DNA of 64,000 nucleotides from Iodidimonas sp. SYSU 1G8 (lineage in GTDB: Bacteria; Pseudomonadota; Alphaproteobacteria; SMXS01), in contig NZ_JBBYXJ010000002.1 in the NCBI RefSeq assembly GCF_039655775.1, positions 372,001 to 436,000 of the forward strand, given 5' to 3'. Under the pieces are notes generated by a model. The model ran no database searches. It was not told the DNA's origin and saw only the letters and a list, made by a program, of their open reading frames with translations. Of the stretch, positions 25,004 to 33,279 are shown one piece after another (the stretch's first letter is position 1; the number at the start of each line of letters is the position of its first letter). The position numbers and the translations under genes are program-made.

Positions 25004-25848
25004 ACGCCGCGCCCGGCAATGTGGACACCGACAAGGCGGCCCCCGCGCGTCCGCGCCGAAGCCACCGGCCGCCCGCGCGCATCGTCCTGACGCTCGAGCC
25101 CGAATCCCTCGGCGGCGGCGCCATCGACACGGCCGTCAGGCTGGCCCGCGCCTACGGCGCCGAGCTGGCCGCCGTCTTCGTCAAGACCAGCGGCATGCTG
25201 GCCATGGTCTCGCTCCCCTTCGGCGGCACGGTCATCAGCCGCTCGGGCCTGTCCCTCACCATCGACCGGGGCGGGCTCGATCACCGGCTCGACCGGCTGG
25301 CGCGGCAGGCGCAGGCGACGCTGGCCCGCGCGGCGGGCGACCGGGTGCGCTGGTCGTTCCGCACCGCCACCGGCTACACCGAGCAGGTGGCCGCGCTCGA
25401 GGCGCTGCCCGGCGACCTGTTCGCCATCTGCTCGCGCACCGCCCGCCAGGTGTGCGAGGCCATGGAGACCCATGCCTGCTCGCTGCTGCTGCTCGGCGAC
25501 GGCGTGGCGCGCGACCGGCCCGTCATCGCCCTGTTCGAGGGCGACACCGCCCTGCTGGTGGCGGCGCGCGACATGGCCGAGGCGCTCGGCAAGGAATTGC
25601 TGGTGGTGCTGCCGTCCGGCCCCGCCGCGCCCCGCTGGCGGCGCAGCGTACGCGGCTGGCTGGACCGGCGCGGCCTTTCCGCCCGTGTGCTGCAATCCAG
25701 CCTCGCCGAGGGCGCCGCCCTCGCCGGCGAACTGGCGCGCCTTGCCCCCGGCCTCCTCGTGATGGGCCGGCAGGCGCCCGCCGGCGCGTCGGTGCGCGGT
25801 GTCTATGAAAGCGCCGGTCGGGGCGTGCCCCTGCTACTGGTGTCCTGA
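25000..25848 (+). CDS. universal-stress-protein-like protein of unknown function
   Basis: A 282-residue cytosolic protein not firmly recognised. After a basic, Pro-rich leader (about residues 1-27) it shows ARIVLTLEPESLGGGAIDTA and ARAYGAELAAVFVKTSG, which resemble the first strand, helix and second strand of the Usp fold, with a second half (about 165-282) that may be another divergent alpha/beta unit. The ATP-binding GxxGxxS signature of Usp proteins is not obvious, although LLVMGRQAPAGASVRGVYES near the end is reminiscent. ATGA overlap with the Lon-like gene implies translational coupling, so it may be an adaptor or regulator of that protease, which is an inference only. Confidence 0.5.
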   Translation: MNAAPGNVDTDKAAPARPRRSHRPPARIVLTLEPESLGGGAIDTAVRLARAYGAELAAVFVKTSGMLAMVSLPFGGTVISRSGLSLTIDRGGLDHRLDRLARQAQATLARAAGDRVRWSFRTATGYTEQVAALEALPGDLFAICSRTARQVCEAMETHACSLLLLGDGVARDRPVIALFEGDTALLVAARDMAEALGKELLVVLPSGPAAPRWRRSVRGWLDRRGLSARVLQSSLAEGAALAGELARLAPGLLVMGRQAPAGASVRGVYESAGRGVPLLLVS

Positions 25849-25890
25849 TACGGACATGCTATATCTCCGGCACATCCGGAGGTTGTATTC

Positions 25891-26292
25891 ATGATCTTCA
25901 TTTCCGTCACGCGGTTGCGCATCCGCTCATGGCGCGCCATGCCGGCCTTCGCCTGGCATGTGCTGCGCGTGGTGCGCCAGGCCCGCACGGCCCCCGGCAG
26001 CATCGAGGTCGAGCTGCTGGCCGATGCACGGCGCACCTTCTGGACCTGCTCGGTCTGGCGCGGCGAGGCGGCCATGCGCGATTTCATGCTGTCCGGCGCC
26101 CACCGCGCCGTCATGCCGCGGCTGGCTGGCTGGTGCGACGAAGCCTCGGTGGTGCACTGGGCGCAGATCGCCTCCGAGCTGCCCGGCTGGGACGAAATCT
26201 GGCGGCGCATGGCCGAACAGGGCCGCCCGTCGCCCGTCGATCACCCGTCGCCCGCGCACCTGGCGTTCGAGATCGCGCCGATCCGCCGCTAG
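25891..26292 (+). CDS. small protein with probable dimeric alpha/beta-barrel (monooxygenase-like) fold
   Basis: A 133-residue protein beginning MIFISVTRLRIRSWRAMPAF. The arrangement of an N-terminal strand, an Arg-rich helix (AWHVLRVVRQARTAPGS), VELLADARRTFWTCSVWRGE and then AMRDFMLSGAHRAVMPRLAGW matches small DUF3291/ABM-like proteins, in which the FWTCSVWxxxxxMxxF pattern recurs. Function is not known. A good ribosome site (GGAGG, 8 bases before ATG) is present. It is convergent with the next small gene. Confidence 0.6.
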   Translation: MIFISVTRLRIRSWRAMPAFAWHVLRVVRQARTAPGSIEVELLADARRTFWTCSVWRGEAAMRDFMLSGAHRAVMPRLAGWCDEASVVHWAQIASELPGWDEIWRRMAEQGRPSPVDHPSPAHLAFEIAPIRR

Positions 26293-26299
26293 GCCGCGC

Positions 26300-26596
26300 T
26301 CAGCGGGCGGGCGCGTCCGCCGGTGCCGCGTCCGGTTTCCCCGGCGCCGCTTCCTTGCGCTCGTGAAGGGGGTTGTGGCCGCTGCCGACAGGGGCCTCGT
26401 GCAGCGGATTGCCGGGCGCCGCCGCCGCGCCCATGTCGCTGTGCGCCTTGTAGGAATCATAGCCCTTGCGCGCCGCCGCCGCTTCGTCCGGCGGCGCGAC
26501 CGTGTTGGCATCGCGCGGCGGCGCCGCATCGGCGGCCCGGGCGGGCAGGGATCCGGCCATCACGGCCAGGCATGCGCAGACCATCAACGTTTTCAT
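26300..26596 (-). CDS. small secreted hypothetical protein
   Basis: A 98-residue protein with a signal peptide (MKTLMVCACLAVMAGSLPARAA) and a low-complexity Ala/Pro-rich, probably disordered mature part. HNPLHERKEAAPGKPDA and GNPLHEAPVG share the motif NPLHE. No family is recognised. The ATG at 26596 follows AGGGGAG at a usable distance; an upstream in-frame ATG at 26632 would precede the signal peptide by 12 residues. Confidence 0.55.
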   Translation of the reverse strand: MKTLMVCACLAVMAGSLPARAADAAPPRDANTVAPPDEAAAARKGYDSYKAHSDMGAAAAPGNPLHEAPVGSGHNPLHERKEAAPGKPDAAPADAPAR

Positions 26597-26690
26597 CGGC
26601 AGGCTCCCCTCGATCCCATGACAATGGGTCATCCAGGAGAGTAGGCTCGCGATGGAACTGCCGCAATGGCGGCTCGCGTGCTGTCACCCG

Positions 26691-27127
26691 CTAGGCGTTG
26701 TCCGGCAAGCGTTCTGCGTCGCCGACCGTCTCTTGCGGGCCATCCGCGTGGTAACAGACAAAGGCCAGCTTGTTGCCGTCAGGGTCGCGCACATCGGCGA
26801 TGTAGAAGTCCAACGCATAGTGCGGCCGCAAGCCCGGCGCGCCCTCCTCCGACCCGCCCCGCGCCAACGCGATGGCATGGAGGTGTCGACCAGTTCGACG
26901 TTCGGCGCGCGAAGCGCCAGCATCACCCCATTGTCCACGCTCGCCGGCGCGCCGTCGAATGGCCGGCCGACACAAAGCCCCGGCATGCCGTAATCGTCCA
27001 GCGATGCCCAGGAAACGCTCTTGTCCCCGGACCAGCATCGCGGCTGCCCCAGTCGCTCCATCAACGCATCATAGAAGCAGGCCGCCCGGTCCAGATCGTT
27101 GGTTCCAAGCATGGCATAGGCGAACAT
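26691..27127 (-). pseudogene. VOC (glyoxalase-like) family gene broken by a frameshift
   Basis: The first 80 codons read as a VOC protein (MFAYAMLGTNDLDRAACFYD, then KSVSWASLDDYGMPGLCVGR), but after VELVDT the frame runs into Arg-rich nonsense. The expected C-terminal half (HAIALARGGSEEGAPGLRP, then YIADVRDPDGNKLAFVCYH) continues in another frame from about 26877 to the stop at 26691. One missing C in a run near 26880 (ACC-TCC where ACC-CTC would restore the frame) explains it. The restored protein would be about 145 residues with the usual paired beta-alpha-beta-beta-beta modules. It is either a recent pseudogene or a sequencing error. Confidence 0.75.
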
Positions 27128-27263
27128 GGGACTCTCCGGAATGGGTGAGCTCGTCGCTGCAGGGGCATAGCATCTATGTTAACCAGAATATTGCATAAGG
27201 GGCCTGCTAGCCCCGGTACCTGATCAGTAACGAAGCCGTCAGGTGGGATTTGTTTCTAGGAAA

Positions 27264-27300
27264 TGCTGGTACATTGATCCAGCAAGTTGCATCTTGCTGG
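27264..27300 (+). promoter_or_regulatory. mutually exclusive hairpins in the leader of the ATPase gene
   Basis: TGCTGG (27264-27269) and CTTGCTGG (27293-27300) can both pair with the middle segment CCAGCAAG (27279-27286). The second pairing is a perfect 8-bp stem with a TTGCAT loop; the first uses 6 bp. It lies 115 bases before the likely ATG. No T tract follows, so it is not a plain terminator. The rest of the gap (27128-27414) holds no recognisable gene. Confidence 0.5.
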
Positions 27301-27414
27301 TGAAACGATCCTGTGGCGGCCAGTTATCCAGAACTGATTGATGGAAACACATCGTAGAGTCGGTGGGGGCACAGTCGCTACTCGGTGCTAGTATTTATGG
27401 ATTTGAGGGACGCT

Positions 27415-29532
27415 ATGCCTGCCTTTACGCCAAAGCAACTTGACAGTTTTCACAGTGCGGCCATCTCTCTTAAGCTGTTTAGCCGTGCTGAGCTAACAGA
27501 TGAGAAAGACCGTTCTCTTATCGAAAAGCTTTACGTTGACCCTCTTCCTAATGATCAGGTATTTAAGACATTGTTGGCGCCCAGTACTACTATCATTGTA
27601 GGCCGGAAGGGGACTGGAAAATCCACGGTCTTTCAACGTGTCCAGCATGAAGTCCGAAAAAATAAGATGAGTGCCATTTCGGCCTACATGGATATACGGA
27701 ACGTATACGAATCATCGCAAGTTGATCCAGGAGCAGCGGCAAAATTAGATATTTTCCATAATGCAATGTCTACTGAGCAGATACAAAAATTTCTTTTGTA
27801 TAAGCGGTTTTTTTATACTCTCATATCTGACATCCGGGATGAGCTAAAAAGACAAGTTGATCAGCACTTTTTAGGTAAACTTAAGCAGCGCCTAACAGGC
27901 ACCTCAGCGGAGGTATTTTCTGGCCTCGACAAAATTATTTCCCATTTAGATCACCCCAACTACGAAAACATAGATGGATTCTTATCGAAAGATAAGAAAG
28001 TGTTGTTTTCTGAAAAAACTAGCGACAAAGATATCGCGGCTTTACAAGTGGGAGCCTCTGAGCGAGGGATATCAGTAGGCGCGGACGTTAGTGCAGAATC
28101 AGGACACTCATTAGAAGAAGCAGGAGAGGAGGTTTACACCCAGATATTAATGCGAGTTGTTGGTGTTAATGAAGTATTAGATGAGATAAAGAAGATTCTC
28201 TCGGCGTTGGGAATCAAGCATTTGTATTTATTTCTTGATGATTTTTCGGAGCTTCCTAGGGAGGCGATGAACATACTCGTGGATGCTCTAATTTCTCCAC
28301 TATCTAGATGGTCTGATTTTATTAAATTCAAGATCGCCGCATATCCTGGGAGAGTATATTTGGGATCCCTTGATACTACAAAAATGGAAATAATAAATCT
28401 CGATATGTATGGTCTATATGGACAGTCTGGTGTGAATAAAATGGAAGAAAAAGCCATAGACTTTGTCCGACGCCTTGTTGAAAAGAGAGTTCAGTATTAT
28501 TGCAAATCTAGTATTGATGGATTTTTTAACCAGAGAAGTTCCGATTTATGGAGACATTTGTTTTATGCATCAATGGCAAACCCGAGAACGTTAGGGCATA
28601 TACTTCTGTACGCCCATGAGGCTAATCTAATTTATGGAAGCGCCATTGGTGTGCAGGCAATTCAGGAGGCAGCTCAACGTTATTACGAAGATAAGATTGC
28701 GCCGTTTTTCACTACAGGAAAATATAAAATGGCGTTTGAAGAGCGGTCATCAGTCTACTCGCTTAAGGAGTTGTTAGAGCGAGTTGTTTCTAGGGCCAGA
28801 AGCATCCGGCAAGAGGGCTCTAGAGATGGTGCTCATTCGCGCTCTAGACCTTTTTCTAGCCATTTCTACGTAGCTCAGGACTACGACGAGCTTTTGCTCT
28901 CGTTGGAATTGTCCTTCTTTATGACAAAGTATTTTGAGCAATCAGATCGCGCTGGCAAAAGAGTGTCGGTCTACGCTCTAAATTACGGCTTATGTATGAA
29001 GTATCAGATCGGATTCGGGCGCCCGTCAGATCGACGCGAGGATCGATTATATTTTGTGGATAGGCAATTTGACTATAATGGAATTGTTCTGGAGTACGTA
29101 AATTCGAATCAAGAGGTCAAGTGCGATAGCTGTATGACTGAGTTTGATATGTCAATGTTGAGTTCGTTAAAAACGTTTAAAATGAGATGTCCAAACTGCT
29201 TAAGGGGACAATGCAAAGTTATAAATCTTTCGAAAAAATACGGCGATGTTTTGGAGGCCATTAGTCCAGAGTTGTTGCTTCCTGATGCCGAGCTTGGGAT
29301 AATGCAGGTGTTGTATGCAGAAGACGAAACTCTAGTTGCATCGCAAATAGCAACAGAGCTTGACTGTTCCGGCCAGTTGGTCGGCAGGAGGGGGCGAAAC
29401 CTTGCCGAGCGTAAACTGGTTGAGCGAGAGCAGAAAGGGAACGTATTCAGCTACACTCTGACCAATCAAGCGAGGACTGCCTATTTTAGTGATACAAGCG
29501 GTGATTCGCTGTTATTAGAAGGCGAAGTTTAG
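27415..29532 (+). CDS. AT-rich P-loop ATPase with zinc ribbon and winged helix; candidate defence protein
   Basis: A 705-residue protein unlike its neighbours in base composition (visibly AT-rich, about 40-45% GC in sampled lines against a GC-rich background). Walker A is VGRKGTGKST (62-71) and Walker B is LYLFLDDF (270-277). A sensor-2-like NPRTLGHILLYAHE lies at 389-402. A four-Cys zinc ribbon is formed by C570, C573, C592 and C595. A winged helix (about 625-692) follows, with SQIATELDCSGQLVGRRGRN as recognition region. It resembles the P-loop ATPases seen as lone genes in genomic islands (KAP/Sll1717-like), but no named family is certain. GAGGG lies 6 bases before ATG 27415; GTG 27385 and ATG 27397 are alternatives. 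It stands alone between a broken VOC gene and tRNA-Gly. Confidence 0.8.
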   Translation: MPAFTPKQLDSFHSAAISLKLFSRAELTDEKDRSLIEKLYVDPLPNDQVFKTLLAPSTTIIVGRKGTGKSTVFQRVQHEVRKNKMSAISAYMDIRNVYESSQVDPGAAAKLDIFHNAMSTEQIQKFLLYKRFFYTLISDIRDELKRQVDQHFLGKLKQRLTGTSAEVFSGLDKIISHLDHPNYENIDGFLSKDKKVLFSEKTSDKDIAALQVGASERGISVGADVSAESGHSLEEAGEEVYTQILMRVVGVNEVLDEIKKILSALGIKHLYLFLDDFSELPREAMNILVDALISPLSRWSDFIKFKIAAYPGRVYLGSLDTTKMEIINLDMYGLYGQSGVNKMEEKAIDFVRRLVEKRVQYYCKSSIDGFFNQRSSDLWRHLFYASMANPRTLGHILLYAHEANLIYGSAIGVQAIQEAAQRYYEDKIAPFFTTGKYKMAFEERSSVYSLKELLERVVSRARSIRQEGSRDGAHSRSRPFSSHFYVAQDYDELLLSLELSFFMTKYFEQSDRAGKRVSVYALNYGLCMKYQIGFGRPSDRREDRLYFVDRQFDYNGIVLEYVNSNQEVKCDSCMTEFDMSMLSSLKTFKMRCPNCLRGQCKVINLSKKYGDVLEAISPELLLPDAELGIMQVLYAEDETLVASQIATELDCSGQLVGRRGRNLAERKLVEREQKGNVFSYTLTNQARTAYFSDTSGDSLLLEGEV

Positions 29533-29617
29533 TACTTGCGTTGGCAGGGAGTGCTCACGATTACGGATAACAGCCTTCAAAACAGGCTCGCCCGCATCTC
29601 TACCAATTACAAAAAAC

Positions 29618-29691
29618 TGGAGCGGGTGAAGGGAATCGAACCCTCGTCGTAAGCTTGGGAAGCTTCTGCTCTACCATTGAGCTACACCCGC
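29618..29691 (-). tRNA. tRNA-Gly(CCC)
   Basis: On the minus strand the gene runs from GCGGGTGTAGCTC to ACCCGCTCCA. The 7-bp acceptor stem GCGGGTG/CACCCGC, D-arm GCTC-AATGGTA-GAGC, anticodon loop TTCCCAA (anticodon CCC) and T-arm GAGGG-TTCGATT-CCCTT are all present. CCA is encoded. The AT-rich ATPase gene ends 85 bases from its 3' end, the typical side for island insertion. Confidence 0.97.
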
Positions 29692-29802
29692 GCGCGCTGT
29701 CCGTCTGAGATAGCATATCGGCGCGGCCTGTCGAGTGTTTTCACCACTCCCGCGCGGCGGCGTTTTCCCGTATTGATCCCGTCACGAGACCGGAGCCGCC
29801 GC

Positions 29803-30618
29803 ATGGACATGGAAGAGATCGTCAGGGACGTCACCGCGCTGCTGACCGCCTACGGGCTGAAGCTGGTCGGCGGCATCGTCATCCTCATCGTCGGCTGGAC
29901 GCTGTCGTCCTGGGGCGGCCGGGCGATCTCGCGCATCTCCCGGCGTACCACGCGGATCGATCCCACCATCATCACCTTCCTGTCCAGCGCCGTGCGCTAT
30001 GGCATCGTCGGCTTCACCATCCTGGCCCTGCTGGCCCAGTTCGGCGTCGAGACCACCAGCATCATCGCCGTGCTTGGCGCGGTCAGCATCGCCGTGGGCC
30101 TGGCGCTGCAGGGCACGCTCAGCCATTTCGCCTCCGGTGTCATGCTGCTGCTGTTCCGGCCGTTCAAGGTTGGCGACGATATCGAGGTGGCGGGCCAGGG
30201 CGGCACGGTCAAGGCGATCACCCTGTTCACCACCGAGCTGTCCATGGCCGACAACGTGCTGCTGATCCTGCCCAATGGCGCGGTCTGGGGCTCGGTGATC
30301 AAGAATTTCAGCGCGCACCGCACCCGCCGCGTCGATCTCACCCTGGGCATCGGCTACGACAACGACATCGACCGGGTCATGGAACTGGTGCGCCAGACCA
30401 TCGCCGCCGACCCGCGCCCGCTGGCGGCCCCCGCGCCGCAGGTCGTCACCGGCGCGCTCACCGAAATGGCGGTGCAGGTCATCGTGCGCGTCTGGGTGAA
30501 CACGTCCGACTACTGGGCCTTCCGCTTCGATCTGATCCGCGCGCTCAAGCAGCGCTTCGACGCCGAAGGGGTCGCCATCCCGCTCGCCCAGCATATGACT
30601 CATAACGGCGCCCCGTGA
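29803..30618 (+). CDS. small-conductance mechanosensitive channel (MscS family)
   Basis: A 271-residue protein of near-minimal MscS length. Three helices are visible (about 18-38, 58-80 and 85-115). The pore helix is SIIAVLGAVSIAVGLALQGT, followed by LSHFASGVMLLLFRPFKVGD, the signature beta-domain entry. The cytosolic part has ILPNGAVWGSVIKNFSAHRT and ends in a C-terminal alpha/beta domain. It should open under membrane tension during hypo-osmotic shock. The start at ATG 29803 has GGAG upstream; longer reading would run into the tRNA gene. Confidence 0.92.
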   Translation: MDMEEIVRDVTALLTAYGLKLVGGIVILIVGWTLSSWGGRAISRISRRTTRIDPTIITFLSSAVRYGIVGFTILALLAQFGVETTSIIAVLGAVSIAVGLALQGTLSHFASGVMLLLFRPFKVGDDIEVAGQGGTVKAITLFTTELSMADNVLLILPNGAVWGSVIKNFSAHRTRRVDLTLGIGYDNDIDRVMELVRQTIAADPRPLAAPAPQVVTGALTEMAVQVIVRVWVNTSDYWAFRFDLIRALKQRFDAEGVAIPLAQHMTHNGAP

Positions 30619-30661
30619 CCCTTCAGGGCGAATTGTTCACCCCTCGCCCGGGTTTTTTCGT

Positions 30662-33142
30662 ATGATGAAGGCCTTGGGGGATAACGCCTGGCGCGTTGGG
30701 GCCAGTGTCATGCGAACGTTGGAAGCGGTTTTCCCGCGAACCGGGGGCAATCTCCTGCGGCTGTTACTGCTCGCTGCGTCGTGCGCGGCCGCGGCGGCGC
30801 TCGGCCCGCTTGTCGCCATTGACGGCATGGCCTCGCCCGCCACCTGGTGGCCCATGGGCGTGGCTCTGGGCGGCGTCATCGCCTTCGGCGCCGTCGCCTT
30901 GCCCGGGGTGATTCTGGGCTGGCTGGCCGGGGCGCTGGTCGCCGGGCTCGATCCCGCCACCGCCGTGCTCAGCGTGCTCACCGGTGCCGTCTCGGCCTGG
31001 GGCGGAGGCTGGCTGTTTCGCCGCCTGGATCTCGGCCTGCCGCTGGACCGGTTCCGCGACGCGGGCTGGCTGGTCGGCGCGGTCATTCCCTTCACCGCGC
31101 TGCTGGCGGGTCTCGCTGACGGTATCGCCTTCGCGGCCGCCGGCCTCGTCCCGCTGGGGGACGGGCCGCTGCTGGCGCTCAGCCGCGCCGTCGGCTGCCT
31201 GTTCAGCGCCATGGCGCTGGTGCCCCTGATCATGGGGCTGGCGCTCGCCCAGCCCATCGCGACCCGACCGGCGCGCTGGCTGGAATTCGTCGCCTTGCTG
31301 GGCATCAAGGCCCTGTCGGCGGTGATCGTCAACCTGCCGACGCTGCCCTATCCCATCCAGCTCGCCATGGTCGTCAGCCAGTTTCCGCTGCTCGCCTGGA
31401 TGGCGGTGCGTTTCAATCTGTTGGGGCTGGGCATCCTGGTCGCCGTCTCGCTGGTCTTTGCCATGTACGGCACCACGCAGGGGGCTGGGCCGCTCCACGA
31501 ATTCACCTCGGCGGGGCAGTGGACCACCCTGACCGTGTTCTGCGCGCTGTCGACCGCGACGGCGCTGCTACTTTATACCGCCATGGAGACGGCGCGCCGC
31601 ATGCAGGCCGATCTGGCCCAGAGCGAACGGCGCCTGCGCGACATCGCCGACAGCGCCAGCGATTTCTTCTGGGAAACGGATTCCGAGGGCCGCCTCGTCT
31701 ACGTGTCCGAGCGCTTCGCCGATTTCGTCGGCAGCCAGACCGAAACGTTGCTGGGCCGCAGCACCTTCCGGGATGAGATGACGGCGCTGACCGAGGGTGA
31801 CTGGATCGAGGCCCGCGAGGCGATCCGCCACCGCCGGCCCTATCGCAATCTTCGCCTGCCCATGAACACCTTCAACGACGAACACAAGGTACTGCAGGTC
31901 AGCGGCAAGCCGGTCTTCGATCCATCTGGGGCCTTCAGCGGCTATCGAGGGGCCTGCAGTGACATCACCGAACAGATCGAATCCGCCGATGCCCTGTTCC
32001 AGGCCCAGAAAATGGAGACCGTCGGCCAGCTGACCGGTGGCCTGGCCCATGATTTCAACAATCTGCTGGCGGTCATCATCGGCAACATGGAACTGACCGA
32101 GGACGCGGTCCGCGACAATCCGGCCGCGCTCTCGACCTTGCGCAAGGCGCTCAACGCGGCCGAGCGCAGCGCCACGCTGATCCAGCGGCTGCTGGCCTTC
32201 TCGCGCCGGCAGGCGCTGTCGCCGCGCATCATCGACGTCAACACGCTGATCGTCGGTCTGGGCGACATCCTCGACCATGCGCTGGGCGACAGGATCACGG
32301 TCCGCCGCGCGCTCGAGGTCGATCCGTGGCTGATCCGCGTCGATCCGACCCAGCTCGAGGCCGCCATCCTCAACCTGGCGCTCAATGCCCGCGACGCCAT
32401 GGAGGGCGGCGGCAGTCTGACCATCGCAACGCGCAACCAGCGCCTCGAGGCCGCCGGTCAGCACAGCCCTGACCCGGCGCCGCCCGGCGACTATGTGGCC
32501 ATCGAACTGGCGGACACGGGCACCGGCATGACGCCCGAGGTCCTCGCCCACATCTTCGAGCCGTTCTTCACCACCAAGGACGCCGGCCGTGGCAGCGGTC
32601 TGGGCCTCAGCATGGCCTATGGGTTCGTGCGCCAGTCCGGCGGCGCCATCGACGTGCGCAGCGTTCCGGGTGACGGCACGGTCATGACCCTCTACCTGCC
32701 GCGCCACCTGGCCGGCGGCGAGGCCGACAGTGAACCCGCCGAACCCGATCCGGCCGTGCGCGGGCAGGGCGAGCGGGTGCTGCTGGTCGAGGACGATCCC
32801 GGCGTGCGCGAGCTCATGATCCAACGCCTCGAGCGTCTTGGCTACCGGGTCGAGGCCGCCATCCATGCCCACGAGGCGCTCGAGCGGCTGTCGGGCCCGG
32901 CGCCGGTCGATCTGCTGCTCACCGACATCGTCCTGCCGGGCGGCACCTATGGCGACGTGCTGGCGGCGCAGGCGCAGGCCGCCCGTCCGGGCCTGCGTGT
33001 CCTGTTCATGTCCGGCTACCCCAAGAAGGCGCTCGATCGGATCGCGCGGCTGGAAGGCGCCGCGACCATCCTGCGCAAGCCCTTCCGCAACCGTGACCTT
33101 GCGGCCCATTTGCGGGCGGTGCTGGATGCGCCGCCATCTTGA
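30662..33142 (+). CDS. membrane hybrid sensor histidine kinase with PAS and receiver domains
   Basis: An 826-residue protein. The first ~310 residues form eight or so membrane helices of MASE1 type (WWPMGVALGGVIAFGAVALP). A PAS domain follows (about 325-440, SASDFFWETDSEGRLVYVSE). The HisKA domain has the phospho-acceptor H463 in GGLAHDFNNLLAVIIGNMEL; the ATPase domain shows LNLALNARDAMEGGGSLTIA, ELADTGTGM and GSGLGLSMAYGFVRQSGG. A C-terminal receiver (about 705-822) has acceptor D755 in LLLTDIVLPGG and the Lys in ILRKPF. The HxFNN pattern is typical of kinases acting through their own receiver. No partner regulator is adjacent, and the signal is unknown. A metZ promoter overlaps its stop codon. 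Confidence 0.92.
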   Translation: MMKALGDNAWRVGASVMRTLEAVFPRTGGNLLRLLLLAASCAAAAALGPLVAIDGMASPATWWPMGVALGGVIAFGAVALPGVILGWLAGALVAGLDPATAVLSVLTGAVSAWGGGWLFRRLDLGLPLDRFRDAGWLVGAVIPFTALLAGLADGIAFAAAGLVPLGDGPLLALSRAVGCLFSAMALVPLIMGLALAQPIATRPARWLEFVALLGIKALSAVIVNLPTLPYPIQLAMVVSQFPLLAWMAVRFNLLGLGILVAVSLVFAMYGTTQGAGPLHEFTSAGQWTTLTVFCALSTATALLLYTAMETARRMQADLAQSERRLRDIADSASDFFWETDSEGRLVYVSERFADFVGSQTETLLGRSTFRDEMTALTEGDWIEAREAIRHRRPYRNLRLPMNTFNDEHKVLQVSGKPVFDPSGAFSGYRGACSDITEQIESADALFQAQKMETVGQLTGGLAHDFNNLLAVIIGNMELTEDAVRDNPAALSTLRKALNAAERSATLIQRLLAFSRRQALSPRIIDVNTLIVGLGDILDHALGDRITVRRALEVDPWLIRVDPTQLEAAILNLALNARDAMEGGGSLTIATRNQRLEAAGQHSPDPAPPGDYVAIELADTGTGMTPEVLAHIFEPFFTTKDAGRGSGLGLSMAYGFVRQSGGAIDVRSVPGDGTVMTLYLPRHLAGGEADSEPAEPDPAVRGQGERVLLVEDDPGVRELMIQRLERLGYRVEAAIHAHEALERLSGPAPVDLLLTDIVLPGGTYGDVLAAQAQAARPGLRVLFMSGYPKKALDRIARLEGAATILRKPFRNRDLAAHLRAVLDAPPS

Positions 33143-33167
33143 CGGGTTTGGCCAAAAAGCCTAACAC
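33139..33167 (+). promoter_or_regulatory. promoter of the SAM-II riboswitch / paiB-metZ transcript
   Basis: TTGACG (33139-33144), 17 bases, TAACAC (33162-33167). The -35 box overlaps the stop codon of the histidine-kinase gene. A start near 33174 would place the riboswitch at the very 5' end of the RNA, as usual for SAM-II. Confidence 0.5.
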
Positions 33168-33173
33168 TGAAGG

Positions 33174-33224
33174 CCGTGGTGATTTGGCGACCTGCTTGCG
33201 GCCACGTAAAACAAACAGCTAAAC
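33174..33224 (+). promoter_or_regulatory. SAM-II (metA-type) riboswitch
   Basis: The segment contains CGTGGTGATTTGG, then GCTTGCGGCCACGT, then AAACAGCTAAA, in the order and spacing of the SAM-II consensus. CGTGG (33175-33179) pairs with CCACG, and the GCTAAA 3' strand makes the pseudoknot. SAM-II senses S-adenosylmethionine and in alphaproteobacteria controls metA, metZ and related genes. Here it precedes an attenuator and the paiB-metZ operon. Confidence 0.95.
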
Positions 33225-33263
33225 GGTCGGGCGCAAACCCTGACCTGTCGGTCGGGGTTTTTT
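33225..33263 (+). terminator. attenuator: competing antiterminator and terminator hairpins
   Basis: CCCTGACC (33238-33245) can pair upstream with GGTCGGG (33225-33231) or downstream with GGTCGGGG (33250-33257). The second pairing, extended by AAA/TTT, is an intrinsic terminator ending in TTTTTT. This is a complete transcription-attenuation switch for the SAM-II aptamer just upstream. Confidence 0.85.
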
Positions 33264-33279
33264 GTTGTGGGCGTGGACG

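Noticed and set aside
27128-29617. Search for an integrase, transposase or duplicated tRNA-Gly 3' end (att) around the ATPase gene
   Set aside because: No recombinase is present and no copy of the tRNA 3' segment was found on the far side, so a defined integrative element cannot be claimed.
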